A DNA stretch of 64,000 nt from Costus lasius (Eukaryota; Streptophyta; Magnoliopsida; Zingiberales; Costaceae): positions 7,440,001 to 7,504,000 of the forward strand of contig JANVAS020000203.1 in the NCBI GenBank assembly GCA_027563935.2. The letters are read 5' to 3'. The position numbers and the translations under genes are program-made. Below are positions 12,032 to 24,161 of this stretch, one piece after another. The notes below the pieces were generated by a model, which was not told where the DNA came from, did not search any database, and saw only the letters and a program-made list of their open reading frames with translations. The first letter of the stretch is position 1, and every line of letters begins with the position of its first letter.

Positions 12032-13611
12032 TGTTGGGGTATGCCCTTAGGCTAATGTTTGAGGCCTTGGGATTGTAACAGTATCATGTAATAAACTCTT
12101 CTGTTTATAAAGGCATGGTTGTTATTCAGTTTGTTACCTTGTCTGCTGTAATAAGTGTACTTCTGAATAATGTCTCAAAGCTGTTCAGCTAGGCTGACAA
12201 GCTTTATGTCCTTAGTCGAGATATCTTGGTGAACATGAGACAGCCTTGATATGATTGAGACTAATATGTGTTCTAATCGTATAGGATGCTTCGAGCATGG
12301 AATAAGGTGTAGACTCATGGGTACATTGGATGTACTGGACAGACCCTACTAGGATATTCAATTGTTTGTCACGATGTGAATATTCCTTGATTGCAACAAG
12401 TGGCACATTTCCTCTGACTTGAGATCACTTGTGTTTCTAAATGATGATTGTCATTGTGTTGAGGTAGTTCAATATCATTTGAAAGACAATGATTATAGAC
12501 TATCTTGGATGGTGAGCTTGAATCAGGTTAGGGCACTAGTGATAGACATAGGATTGCCATCTCCTTGTTTAAGGAGTGTGATGTTCTACAGGGGCCCCCT
12601 GGATGAGATGATTGAGAAAGTGTATGGCCATACCCAGGTGACTGTGTTCATATGATCTAATCATGCTTATCATATTGGAGCTACAAGCTTGACACGCTTG
12701 TCCAATAAGAATATCCAGTGGCAAAGGAAATATGTATGCCTTGTGAGTTAGAGTCACACTTGTGCTGTGGTTTGGGTGAAGTCTTGGAAGACTCTTTCCT
12801 TTCTATCGGGAGACAGTGATGTGTTGCTAGATACCCCTCACTGATCGTGATAACGTAAGTTATCGTTACCGACATTTAAAGGAAACCCTTAGGGTCGCAC
12901 AATTTGATGATATGGCTTACTTAAGTCAGATCGTGAGATCAGGAGCATCATGAGATCAACGGTGATCTTGAACCTTGAGGTTCAATAAGATCGACCATTG
13001 CTTGGGCTGATTTGGTCTTGGACCAAAGTCATTTGAACCGGCTCATATTGTGAGCGCTTGGTTCAAAGATTCGAATGGGGTGAAGGTGTTACGGTTCACT
13101 TCATGTGAACGCATAACCGTTGAGAGTAATGGGTTGCAATTTTTGGATAGCAACGCCTCCACGTTGATCACAACGTTCGCTCTATCGCCTCTCATCACCT
13201 TGGACGAGATTTACTCTCTTCTCGTGTGACAAAGCTCTCGATGAGGGTAGAGGAAGTTCATCTTCGCCAAGCCCAAAGGATCTCACCTCCTCCACGCGCA
13301 AAGGACCCTTGAAGCTTTGCTAGCACAAAGACGACAAGGAGAAGCCATTCCTCATCGTGTGTGCGTCGACTAGGGAGAAGATCCCTTTCGGTCTTTGATT
13401 CCAACACATCATCCAACGAATGGCGATGGTATGATTCTTCCTGATTTGCAATCGGTTTTTCATAGTTGATCATATATATCATGCAACCGATTCTTGATGC
13501 CCTAATTTCCGCCCATGCAAAAGTGTTCTATGTGCATGCATTAGGGTTTTGCGCCCCCCTCTTGAAAGGGGTTTTATCCGCTTGCGCTCCCCCTTGAAGG
13601 GGACTCCTGCA
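12032..13611 (+). repeat. H 3' LTR (1580 bp, 138-bp internal deletion)
   Basis: It matches 6794-8498 except that the segment corresponding to about 7694-7831 is absent near 12931-12935. The break lies at a shared GATCG, consistent with a slip or end-joining deletion. It ends CTCCTGCA, followed by the AACCA duplication. Confidence 0.9.
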
Positions 13612-13616
13612 AACCA

Positions 13617-14653
13617 AGCCCTTGGATCCAATCCAATTTAACCCAAGGTCAAATCGGGCTAACCATGGTTAATATGCCGTAAATGGAAGTTGGCTCCAAT
13701 AAAATTCTTCCATCTCTTCAAGCCCATTGGCGCTGATGGAATCTCCAAAATAGATCTGAGTTATCCAATAACTCGATCATAAGACTTTCCGATCAATACG
13801 AGAACTCGAGTATCAATGTGTGCGACCCTGTAGGTTCCTCTGACGTTGGCAGTGCTGACCCATGGTCAGCACAAGCAGTGAGTGGCACCTAGCAGTGCAT
13901 CGCTGCTACCCAAGTCATTGGAATGGATATCGACATCGACATCCCCATTATCGCAACCAGGTACAGATGCATTACAGTCTCTTTGCCGAACTGATATCCG
14001 ATTGGCCTAGTGTGTCACCAATTGTTTTTATCCAATCTCATGGCTATGACTAAATCAGGTCTAACCTGGGTATGGCCAGACACTTTCAGTCATAGAACCA
14101 TAGAGGAGCTCTATGGATATCAAGCTTCCCTTAGGAAGGGGCAAATCCTATGTCTATTCATTGACCATCTCATATGGGTCGTGACATGCCCAATGACAAC
14201 CGTTATTACCTCCCAACTACGGTAAGGCATTAGGTTGTATCAAAGCATATCCCTAACCATATAGAATGGCCAATGACCTCAAGTCAAGGGATCAATACAT
14301 CTCCTATCACTTGTGAGGATAACTCGTGACAGCAAGTCATTGCCTCACAGCGGGTCAGTCCAGTATATCCACCATTGATATACCCATATTGCTGCGTTAG
14401 CACCTCGTGCCTAACCAGCCCATATACCAGTCTCACAAGTACCAGAGCTGTCCCATATCCACTCAGGTAAAACGACTGGGGACAATCATTTGAGCACAAA
14501 TCCAATTTGTCTCCAGGGACATTATCACGTAAGTACATAATCGCAGATGTAAACAAACACTGATAATGACAATGCCAGAATGATATATAAATATCAATGT
14601 TAAGTAGTACAAATAACGTACCAAATCTAGGTCCTAGGGCATATACACCAACA
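13617..14653 (-). repeat. F 3' LTR, proximal part (after H)
   Basis: It continues the LTR interrupted at 6793 and ends CACCAACA next to the polypurine tract. It matches 20497-21234 and 23865-24161 in the 5' LTR. F's 3' LTR is about 2.10 kb in total. Confidence 0.9.
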
Positions 14654-14668
14654 ATCTCCCACTTGCAC
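14654..14668 (-). other. Polypurine tract of F
   Basis: The minus strand reads GTGCAAGTGGGAGAT immediately upstream of the 3' LTR. It is the same tract as in family 1. Confidence 0.8.
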
Positions 14669-14674
14669 TAAGAC

Positions 14675-17600
14675 CTAGAGGTTGAGAAATCTCAACCTCA
14701 TATCTCTAGCGTGACCATCATGCTTCTGCTCCGTCAAAGCCTTGGTCAATGGGTCTGCCAGATTGTTCTCTGTGTCAACTCTGCTAATCTTGACATCACC
14801 TCTGTCGATGATCTCTCTGATCAGGTGAAATCTCCTGAGTATGTGTTTGGATTTTTTATGAGACCGTGGTTCCTTAGCTTGTTCAATTGCACCATTGTTA
14901 TCACAATAGATTTCAATGGGATCCACTGCACTGGGAACCACCTGAAGTTCAGAAATGAACTTCCTTATCCAAATAGCTTCTTTGGCTGCCTCAGAAGCGG
15001 CCACATACTCAGCTTTGGTTGTAGGGTTAGCTACAATGGATTGCTTAGAGCTCTTCAGCTCACAGCACCTCCACATAATCTGAACACATAGCCTGTCTGT
15101 GATCTTAAGTCGTCAGGGTCAGACTGGAAAGACACATCAGTGTAGCCCTACATACTGAGCTCTTCCTGTCCCCCATAGACCAAGAACAATTCCTTAGTTC
15201 TTCTTAGATACTTTAGGATGTTCTTTACAGCCACCCAGTGATGTATTCTAGGATTGGATTGGTATCGGCTGGTTATGCTCATAGCATAAGGGACATCTGG
15301 TCTAGTACACAACATTGCATACATGATCGATCCTACTGCCGAAGCATAGGGCACTCGACTCATGTCATCCCTCTCTGCCTGTGTGGCGGGACACTGGCTC
15401 TTCGAGAGAGTAAGGCCATATCTCACCGGAAGATACCCTTTCTTGTATTTCTCCAAGCTAAACCACTCCAGGACCTTATCAATGTAAGTACTCTGACTAA
15501 GGGCTAGGAACTTCTTGGATCTATCCCTGTAGATCCTCACGCGTAGAATATAGGCGGCCTCCCCTAAGTCTTTCATCTCAAAATACTTCCCTAACCATGT
15601 CTTCACAGCTTGAAGACTAGGGATGTCGTTACCGATGAGCAGTATGTCATCGACATACAAGACCAGAAAAATCACCAAGCTCCCACTGAATTTTCTGTAT
15701 ACACAGGCGTCATCTTCGCTTTTGATAAAGCCATAATCTCTCACAGCTTCATCAAACCGTAGATTCCAACTTCGAGATGCTTGCTTTAATCCATAAATAG
15801 ATCTCTTTAGCCTGCAGACCTTATTGGCCTCTGCAGGATGGATGAAGCCATCAGGTTGTGTCATATACACATCCTCAGTCAGCATCCCATTAAGGAAAGC
15901 TGTCTTCACATCCATCTTCCATATCTCATAGTCATGATATGCAGCTATAGCAAGCAGAATCCGAATGGATTTGAACATGGCAACTAGCGAGAAGGTTTCA
16001 TCATAGTCCATCCCGTGAACTTGCATGAATCCCTTAGCCACTAGTCTACCTTTATAGGTAACTATGTTGCCATCCATGTCTATCTTCCTCTTGAAGACCC
16101 ATTTACACCCTATGGGCTTTACCCCAGCAGGCAGCTCAACCAAATCCCAGACTTGGTTAGTTGACATGGAATCCATCTCGGAGCTCATGGCCTCCAGCCA
16201 TCTCTCGAAGTCCAATCCACTGATCGCCTCATCATAAGTCGTGGGTTCATCATCAATGATGAAGATCCCGTAGTGTTGGGTCGGCAGCGACCCATACCTC
16301 TCAGGTGCACGACGAATCCTCCCAGACCTACGTGGGGCCTGTGTCTGAGCCTCAAGTTGCCCAGCAACCGGTGCAGGTGGCTCAAGTTCCATCTCTGTGT
16401 CTTGTGGTTGACCTTGGACCTCCTCCAAGTCAAAACTTCTCCCACCGGTGCCTTTCAAGAGAAAATCTTTCTCAAGAAATACAGCAGTCCGAGCAACAAA
16501 AACTTTGTTCTTGGTGGGATTAAAGAAGTAGTATCCTTTGGTTTCCCTAGGATACCCCACAAACATAGATTTATCAGATTTGGGTTCTAGCTTGCTAGAA
16601 TCCTGACATTTGACATAAGCCTCACATCCCCAGATCCGCATAAATGATAACATTGAGCGTCTCCCAGTCCACAACTCGTGTGGGGTCTTAGGAACACTCT
16701 TTGACGGAACGTTATTCAGTGTTTTGATCATTGTAAGTAATGCAAAACCCCAAAAATACGGAGGTAGAGTTGCGTGACTCATCATAGATCGAACCATGTC
16801 CAACAAAGTTTGATTTCTCCTCTCAGACACCCCATTCCATTGAGGTGTTCCAGGAGGAGTGAGTTGGGAAAGAATCCCACATTCTCTAAGATAGTCAATA
16901 AACTCATGGCTCAAGTGCTCTACGCCTCGATCAGACCGAAGAGCCTTAATGGATTGTCCAAGCTGGTTTTCCACTTTATTCTTGAACTCCTTGAATTTCT
17001 CCAAGGATTCAGACTTATGTCTCATTAAATAGACATAACCATATCTACTGAAGTCATCAGTAAATGTGATGAAGTAGACATACCCACCTCTAGCTTGTTT
17101 GTTTAATGGCCCACACACATCACTGTGTATTAGATCCAACAAACCTGTGGCCCTTTCACCATGCTTGGTGAATGGCGCCTTTGTCATTTTGCCCAACAAA
17201 CAAGGCTCGCATGTGTCAAATTCCTCCAAGGAATCTGAATCTAGGAATCCATTTGTATGGAGATTTTGGATACGATTCTTGTTGATGTGCCCTAAACGAC
17301 AGTGCCAAAGATAAGTATTATTCAAACCACTTAACTTGATCCTCTTAGCATTTATGTTGCACACAGAACTTTGCATGTCCAAGACATACAACCCATTGCA
17401 TAGTGTACCAGATCCATAGAATAAGTTCGCCAATGAAAAAGAACATGTGTTCTCTTTTATCGTGAAACAAAATCCTTTCCTTGCTAGGGCAGGAATGGAT
17501 ATAATATTCTTAGTGATCGACGGTACATAGAAGCAATGTTCCAATTCTAGTTGAAGTCCAGACGGTAGCGAGAGAGTGTAGTCTCCTACAGATACAGCAG

Positions 17601-17847
17601 CAACCTGTGCGCCATTACCAACCCGAAGGTCAATTTCTCCTGGTCGTACTGTCCTACTTCGTTTGAGCCCTTGCATACTTGTACAAATATGCACTCCAGA
17701 TGCGGTATCCAATACCCATGTATTTGAAGTAGAGCAATTGACTTCAACCACGCAAATGCTAGAGCCTGAAGACGAAGGTGTAACCCTTCTCTTCTCCTCT
17801 TTCTGGTTATGCCTTTTACAGCTCTCGAGCTTGAGGTCACCCCTCAA
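14675..17847 (-). pseudogene. F pol (Ty1/copia protease-integrase-RT-RNase H), gag lost, frameshifted near the end
   Basis: An 899-codon open frame (17847-15148) carries retropepsin-like LDTASGVHIC, integrase zinc motif and core (HSDVCGP, RSDRGVEH, SERRNQ), and reverse transcriptase with YVDDILLIGND. It ends at TAG (GAG in copy A) at the start of the RNase H domain. RNase H continues in another frame at 15076-14675 (AEYVAASEAAKEA, YCDNNGAIEQAKEP). F therefore has a nonsense codon plus a frameshift within the RNase H coding region. There is no ATG at 17847 and a stop lies just upstream. The integrase motif RSDRGVEH deviates from RSDRGGEY of the other copies. It is clearly homologous to family 1 polyproteins but distinct, as are its LTRs. 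Confidence 0.92.
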
Positions 17848-19468
17848 GGTTCAATACCAGTCCATCTCATCCTTCCAAAGGATAGATCGCAGTATTAGTC
17901 TGCTATTGTTCGTAGCCTTTGACCTACAACAACCAAGAAAGCAGATAAGTACTACTTCAAATCATTTAATCTGGACTTATATTAAATGATCATGGCTCCC
18001 ACTATTTTAATCTAATTGACAACCCACAAAGTCAATTGGGAAATCCGAGATTTTCTAATGAGATGGGATCCTTGTTCCTCACACGGCCTCGCGTCCCGCT
18101 AGGGCAGGATGTACTGCTTGAGGTGACGCATGTATCTCAAGGTAGGCGCGCCAACCAATTGAAACTTAGCAATTCCCCTTCTCAAGACAGTTCAAGCATT
18201 TTATGCCCAGCTAGGGCTGGAACAACACAAAACCCTAACTTCTTGAGGCTGTCTCTAGAGTTCCATCATGTGGCCATCATATATGAAAAACTAGTCAAGT
18301 CTATCCTGACCATTATGCCCAGGGCCAACGAATTCCTTGCAAAGGCGCGTCCAGGATTTTAACTGGACTGGGGAAAACATTGTCACCACACGCCTCCTAA
18401 AGATAGATGGGTGTGTCCACTAGGGTGGAAACAATGCACAGCACCATCGATCAATAGTTTAACAAGGGCTACACGTCAGAAGGCTACTAGACTTGATATT
18501 TGAATGAGGGTTTTGAGGTCTCATCAATTCAGTTTTATCTTATGTCTAGCATTACATGCATGCAATCCTATAGTGATAACATAACGATAAAACAATACAG
18601 GCATGCTTTAGCAGATATGATAAGCAGTAAAAGAATGATGTGATCATGATCTATTCAAGACATTGAACCAACCCATGCCAAGAAGGAGGTTCAACTCTTG
18701 ACCTAGGACTCAAGCCCCAAGAACTAGACCTAACCTAGCCGACCTCTATTTTGAACTTCAAGGTTGGCTCCAAGGTCCTCCAAGGGTGAATCGCCATCTT
18801 GCAAGGTCCAACATAGCTAGCTCAGAAGCCCTAAGGCTCGGCCATGCTATGCTTGCGCCACCAAGCAAGCTTGCACCATCTTGCATGCGCCACCAAGCTC
18901 CTTCCCTTATTCTTCATCTTACTTTTACAAAAATAAAGAAAAATATGGCACGCAGGCCGCACAAGGATACATCACAGACATGGAAAGGGGCTTGATTCAT
19001 GATCACAACACCATGCACAATCAAGGCATTACTCATGCAATTCTACATGCTCATGAAAAATATAAAATCTGAAATTTTACTTTTTCATAAAACCAGTTTC
19101 TTTTCCTCATCTTCTTCTCACAAATCTTTTAGTTATTCGCGATTAATTTACATGATGATTTCAAACATCCTCTCGGCTGGTAATTTTGTCAAATCAAGAG
19201 ACCCGGCCAATCCGAAGACACAATGCTCATCCTACTTGACAAAACCATGTGCGCCTTTGATCTTTAAACCATGCAAGAAAAATAACCTAAAAATCCAAAA
19301 GAGATTGAAAAGGTGATAGAAATAAGAAACCCTAATTTTTCCTACTTTTAGAAAAACGTTTGCCATGCAGTTTGCAATTTTCGAAAATTGAAATATGGCA
19401 TGTGAGCATGAAAAACATGAAAAGCATAAAAAACATCGTTCGAGTTTCGCAAGTCGCTCTGATACCAC
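17848..19468 (-). other. F leader and gag N-terminal remnant
   Basis: Minus-strand untranslated leader of about 1.55 kb. Its last part (about 17848-17990) aligns with the gag start of element I at 36520-36660. The start codon there is changed (ATGGCT in I, AAGGCT here), and the frame has stop codons. After roughly 25 codons most of gag is missing up to pol. I see no other gene in the leader. Confidence 0.7.
19456..19467 (-). other. Primer-binding site of F (tRNA-iMet)
   Basis: The minus strand reads TGGTATCAGAGC, starting one base after the 5' LTR end (CCCAACA). Confidence 0.85.
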
Positions 19469-19971
19469 TGTTGGGAAACCCCGGGGATATTTTACAAAAT
19501 TTCAGAGATGCAAACACATTGCGCAGCGGAAGAATACCCCCGAAACAGGCCAGTCCCAAAAACCTAGTGAAGATCGCATGCGAGAGAGTCGACACGATGT
19601 GATAGAAAATACCTTGAGGAAGATGAGGATGATGTCGTAGAGGTGCCCAAGCGTGCGCCCTCTATAGTCTCACACACACGGATCACCATGAGTCATCTAC
19701 TTCCACGCCCGGTGCTAACCTCGGGAAGAAGATCCAAGCCTTTTACACCTTCTTCACTACTTGTGCCACCTCCAAGGAATTGGTGCCAAGGATAAAGAAA
19801 GAGGAAGGAGAGGGAAATCTCCAAGCACCACTAAGTTCTTCACGCCAAGAAGAAAAGAAGAGGAAGTGTGCTCGGCCTTGATGGAAGAAGAAGCACAATT
19901 CTCTCCCTTGCACTCGCCCCTCCTCTTGATCACGCCTCCAAGAGATTAAGTCTCATGAGAGGGGCGGCTAG

Positions 19972-19991
19972 GGTCTCTATTTATAGAGACC
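19972..19991 (-). promoter_or_regulatory. Candidate promoter TATA box of F in a perfect palindrome
   Basis: The minus strand contains CTATAAATAG, a canonical plant TATA box, inside an inverted repeat with arms GGTCTCTA and TAGAGACC and a 4-nt centre. It lies about 520 bp from the LTR end next to the primer site, a reasonable place for the U3/R border. Element I has a related CTATTAATAG at about 34384. Confidence 0.6.
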
Positions 19992-20069
19992 TTGGGCGGC
20001 AATGAGTTGTTATAATTTAAACCAAGTGGGGGGCTAGGAGAAGAAGTGGGAATTTTCATTATTTTAATA

Positions 20070-20350
20070 ATTAACCAAGTCCTAATCCAATTAGGACTCT
20101 AATTAATTATTTAAATAATCAAGTCCTAATCCAATTAGGACTCTAATTAATAATTTAATAATCAAGTCCTAATCCAATTAGGACTTTAATTAATTATTTA
20201 TCCCACGAAAGATTAATTAATTAAGTCCTAATCCAATTAGGACTCTAATTAATTATTTAAATAATTAAATCCTAATCCAATTAAGATTATAATTATTTAA
20301 ATAATTAGTCCTAATCCAATTAGGATTATAATTAATTAATTAATTAATTA
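20070..20350. repeat. Palindromic minisatellite in F 5' LTR, six units
   Basis: This is the counterpart of the array at 6323-6660, with six units instead of seven. Arms AGTCCTAAT/ATTAGGACT are better preserved here. The fifth unit is decayed (ATTAAGATT) and the sixth pairs GTCCTAAT with ATTAGGAT. Confidence 0.85.
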
Positions 20351-21774
20351 ATCCTTACATTATTAATTTCAAATTATAGGCGTTAACCCTAGTCTAACCA
20401 GGGTTAAGCACACGCCTACAATCTTCTTCTCCTTTAGCCCAGTAAGCCCAACTTTACAATGGGCCCAGCCCAATGTCCATTATGCATGTTAACCAAGCCC
20501 TTGGATCCAATCCAATTTAACCCAAGGTCAAATCGGGCTTACCATGGTTAATATGCCGTAAATGGAAGTTGGCTCCAATAAATCGCTTCCATCTCATCAA
20601 GCCCATTGGCGCTGATGGAATCTCCAAAATAGATCCGAGTTATCCAATAACTCGATCATAAGCCTTCCCGATCAATACGAGAACTCGAGTATCAAGGTGT
20701 GCGACCTGTAGGTTCCTCTGACGTTGGCAGTGCTGACTCATGGTCAGCACAAGTAGTGAGTGGCACCTAGCAGTACCATCGCTGCTACCCAAGTCATTGG
20801 AATGGATATTGACATCGACATCCCCATTATCGCAACCAGGTACAGATGCATTACAGTCTCTTTTCCGAACTGACATCCGATTGGCCAAGTGTGACACCAC
20901 TTGTTTTTATCCAATCTCATGGCTATGACTAAATCAGGTCTAACCTGGGTATGGCCATACACTTTCAGTCATAGAACCATAGAGGAGCTCCATGGATATC
21001 AAGCTTCCCTTAGGAAGGGCAAATCCTATGTCTGTTCATTGACCTTCTCATTTGGGTCGTGACATGCCTAATGACAACTGTTATTACCTCCCAACTACGG
21101 TAAGACATTAGGTTGTATCAAAGCATATCCCTAACCATATATAATGACCAATGACCTCAAGTCAAGGGATCACTACATCTCATATCACTTGTGAGGATAA
21201 CTCGTGACACCAAGTCATTGTCTCACAGCGGGTCTGTAATACCCTAAAATTTATGAAAACCCCCTTATGATGTTATGAAAATAATAAGTTTGGTAAATAA
21301 TATTACTTAGTCAATTATGCATGCTTGAAACCTTGTTATTTTCTAGGGTGATGATGGTATCTTGGTACTATAGGCTTAAATGTCCTTTTTGGAGTCTTAA
21401 AAGGGGCATTTTTTGGAAAAGCTTGCCACATAAGCCTTGAGGGTTAGTAATGTGAGAGGAAAAATTGTGATAGGAAGAGGAGAAGACTGGTCACGTTGGT
21501 TTGGAAAGAACCCTAGGAGGGAGCCGCCACCAAGAGGAAGGATTGGGATAAGAACTTCATCATCTTAAGGCAAGTAAATCTTATTCTTGTTTTCGTTAAT
21601 CTGGTTCCTCCTCCATGCCTCACCTAATTTTGATGTCTCTTGTGTCTTCTATGCTTTATTTGGGTTTTGAATCTCATGATAATTGTTTCTATGGGGTCGG
21701 ATTCAAATATTTATAGGGTTTTAAAATCTTGTTCTGCTGAAATCTGCATTCTCTAATCTGACCTTTGTGTGCTT

Positions 21775-22460
21775 TAACCCCAATATCTCATGGCCTATAG
21801 ATCCAAATCGCACGAAATAAATTTTGTATGAAACTAGATTAATTCCGCTTTAATTTGAATGTGATATCGACCATATCCGAGCTGTATTCGTATTTCAATC
21901 TGTATTGTAATCTAGTTATACAAAATCATTTTCTTGAAATATGGATTTTCAACCTTTATGCGTTCGAATCCTCATATCTCCCTAGGTATAGTTCAAAATC
22001 TTGTGAAACTAGACTCATTGGAAAGTACACTCGTAGTACTACATTTTGAATACAAGTTTGCATAATTTCAGTTGGGTATTTATTCTGAAACATATGTCAC
22101 ATTCCTAACATACGAAACTATTTTCTGGAAATCTGGAATTCTGACCCTCCTATGTTCGACTGCTCATATCTCTCTGACTATAACTCCAAATCCGACGAAT
22201 TCAGTTCTATTGGAAAGTAGATTCAAATAGATTAATTTTGAATATTATATTGCTTATCTTAGGTTACTTACTCGGTCTGAAACATTTGTTGCAAGTATGA
22301 TATATGAATCTGTTTTCTGAAAATCTAACATCCAGACCTTCCTATGTTCGACCACCCATATCTCTCTGCCTATAACTCAAAATCTTGTGAAACCAGTTTT
22401 AGTGGAAACTATACTCAGAGAGCTTCATTTTGAATATAATATTGACTATTTTTGATTAAC
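21775..22460 (+). repeat. Degenerate ~185-bp direct repeats inside the solo LTR
   Basis: Three to four diverged copies share the theme of TATGTTCGA, CATATCTCTCTG, CTATAACTC, GTGAAAC and TGGAAA (near 21960, 22140 and 22335, with a weaker one near 21785). I know similar repeats from plant chromovirus LTRs. Confidence 0.6.
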
Positions 22461-22782
22461 TATTCGACCTAAAATATAAGTCGAAATCAGATATGATGAA
22501 TCTGCCCTGTTTTGGTTACATGCTTAACATCAAAGTGGATATTGTGTTTTGAGCTTGAAATTATTCTAGAAGCAACAAGATCATTATGAATCTATTTCCT
22601 ATGCCTTAATTCATGACTGTGAACTCATGGTATGCCCTATGACAAATATTGTGTTCAATGACTTATGTTATATCTTATCTTCAATGTGATGCTCAACCTC
22701 ATAGTCTTAGTGCTCTTGTTATGAAAGATATATTGGTGGGAGAATTTATATGAACCCAAATGAGAGATTTGTGGATAGATGT

Positions 22783-22986
22783 GGAGCAAAGTGCCAGACC
22801 CCTAAAAAGGTGGGGGCCACATCTTGAATCCCTCCATTCAAAAGAGTTGTGAGAGCAAAGTGCCACACCCCTAAAAAGGTGGGGGCCACCTCTTGAATCC
22901 CACTACATCATGATAGATGTGGAGCAAAGTGCTACATGGAGCAAAGTGCCACACCCCTAAAAAAGGTGGGGGCCACCTCTTGAATT
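22783..22986 (+). repeat. Tandem repeat GGAGCAAAGTGCC...CACCTCTTGAATCC
   Basis: Three full copies plus one partial copy of a roughly 50-bp unit. The unit also has a CCCCTAAAAAGGTGGGG segment that can fold back. A diverged form is present in the other solo LTR at 32324-32468. Confidence 0.75.
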
Positions 22987-23864
22987 CGTGGGAGTTACCG
23001 CTTGAATCCAACTATCTATTTGTACGAAGAGCCCTAAGATGCTCTAGCTAGCTTTTGTTTGCTCTCTCCTGACGAGGATGGGTTCAACTTCCAGACGTGG
23101 AAGGAATTTTGAATTATGATTATTTCCCCCACATCTATGATCCATGACTACTCATGATATGAATGCACAACAATGATCAATGATTACTGTGATATGAATG
23201 CTCAATGATGATTAATGACTACTTGTGACCCAAATGCCTTATCTAAGGAATGTTTGGCTATCTTGTTTTCCCTATCCAATTCATGTGCTCAAGGGGAAAT
23301 TCTGTTATCTTTCATTATGTCTTTATTGTGTTGACTATTTCGTTTATATGTTTATCCTCTTTAGTTCGTTTTCCCTTAGCCATTAGGATTACTTGCTGGG
23401 CAATTTATGCTCATTCTTGCTTGCACTAACCCTTATTCCAGATTAGCTTGGCTACGCATTGTGGGAAAAAGCTTGAAAATTTTGGAAGCTCATTTTGGAA
23501 TTTTGGCTAAATCATGAGACTTTGTAATCTTGGAAAACATTGTATGCTCCATAAAAGACTTGTATTAAGAGTTGTGATGAGACTTGTTTTGAGGAGTATG
23601 TTACTAGTTTTGAATGTTGATTGCAATGGCTTATGTTGGTAGCATGTTTTAGTTCTCAGATTTTGGGATTGTATGACTCTACTCTGCTTGGGTAAAAGTT
23701 TTTGATGGAATGGATATTTTTCTTTTGCAACTTGGATAATGACATTATATCACTTATTTTATTGGTCAAGGCATTGAACTTGATATTGATTGTCGATCTT
23801 ACAAAAAATTATGTCGTATGATTATCTTTTATGGATTGTTGTTATCTAAGGTTGTGACAGAGTC

Positions 23865-24161
23865 GGTCCAGTATATCCACCACTGATATACCCATATGGC
23901 TGCGTTAGCACCTCGTGCCTAACCAGCCCATATACCAGTCTCACAAGTACTAGAGCTGTCCCATATCCACTCAGGTACATCGACTAGGGACAATCATTTG
24001 AGCACAAATCCAATCTTTCTCTAGAGACATTATCACGTAAGTACATAATCACATATGTAAACAAACACTAATAATGACAATGCCAGAATGATATATAAAT
24101 ATCAATGTTAAGTAGTACAAATAATGGACCAAAACTAGGTCCTAAGGCATATACACCAACA
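23865..24161 (-). repeat. F 5' LTR, 5' portion (minus-strand sense)
   Basis: It resumes the LTR after the solo LTR and ends CACCAACA at 24161. The TTCAT target duplication follows. Confidence 0.9.

Larger units (their letters stand above)
6794..13611 (+). mobile_element. Element H: Ty1/copia family 1, inserted in F 3' LTR, internally deleted
   Basis: It is bounded by AACCA at 6789-6793 and 13612-13616. The order is 5' LTR (6794-8498), gag-pol lacking its first about 124 codons, polypurine tract, 3' LTR (12032-13611). The last 13 bases of the 5' LTR, the primer site, the whole leader and the start of gag are missing. H can no longer be reverse-transcribed from its own transcript. The LTRs show about a dozen substitutions by eye plus a 138-bp deletion in the 3' LTR. 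Confidence 0.93.
19469..21234 (-). repeat. F 5' LTR, 3' portion (minus-strand sense)
   Basis: It begins TGTTGGGAAACCCC on the plus strand and matches 5727-6793 plus part of 13617-14653. It is interrupted at GGGTC (21230-21234) by a gypsy-type solo LTR. Confidence 0.9.
21235..23859 (+). mobile_element. Solo LTR of Ty3/gypsy (chromovirus/Tekay-like) type inside F 5' LTR
   Basis: It starts TGTAATACCCTAAAA and ends GGTTGTGACA, the usual ends of plant chromovirus LTRs, and is 2625 bp long. It is flanked by GGGTC (21230-21234) and GAGTC (23860-23864), a 5-bp duplication with one mismatch. There is no primer site or internal region, so it is a solo LTR left by LTR-LTR recombination. Orientation is inferred from the terminal sequences. 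Confidence 0.8.
5727..24161 (-). mobile_element. Element F: Ty1/copia family 2, complete but broken, hosting two later insertions
   Basis: Both LTR termini and a perfect 5-bp target duplication are visible: TTCAT at 5722-5726 and again at 24162-24166. On the minus strand the order is 5' LTR (24161-19469), primer site, leader, gag remnant, pol (17847-14675), polypurine tract, 3' LTR (14653-5727). Copia H splits the 3' LTR and a gypsy-type solo LTR splits the 5' LTR. Without these inserts it is about 9 kb. The LTRs differ at many positions and gag is largely deleted, so it is an old, non-functional copy. Confidence 0.92.
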
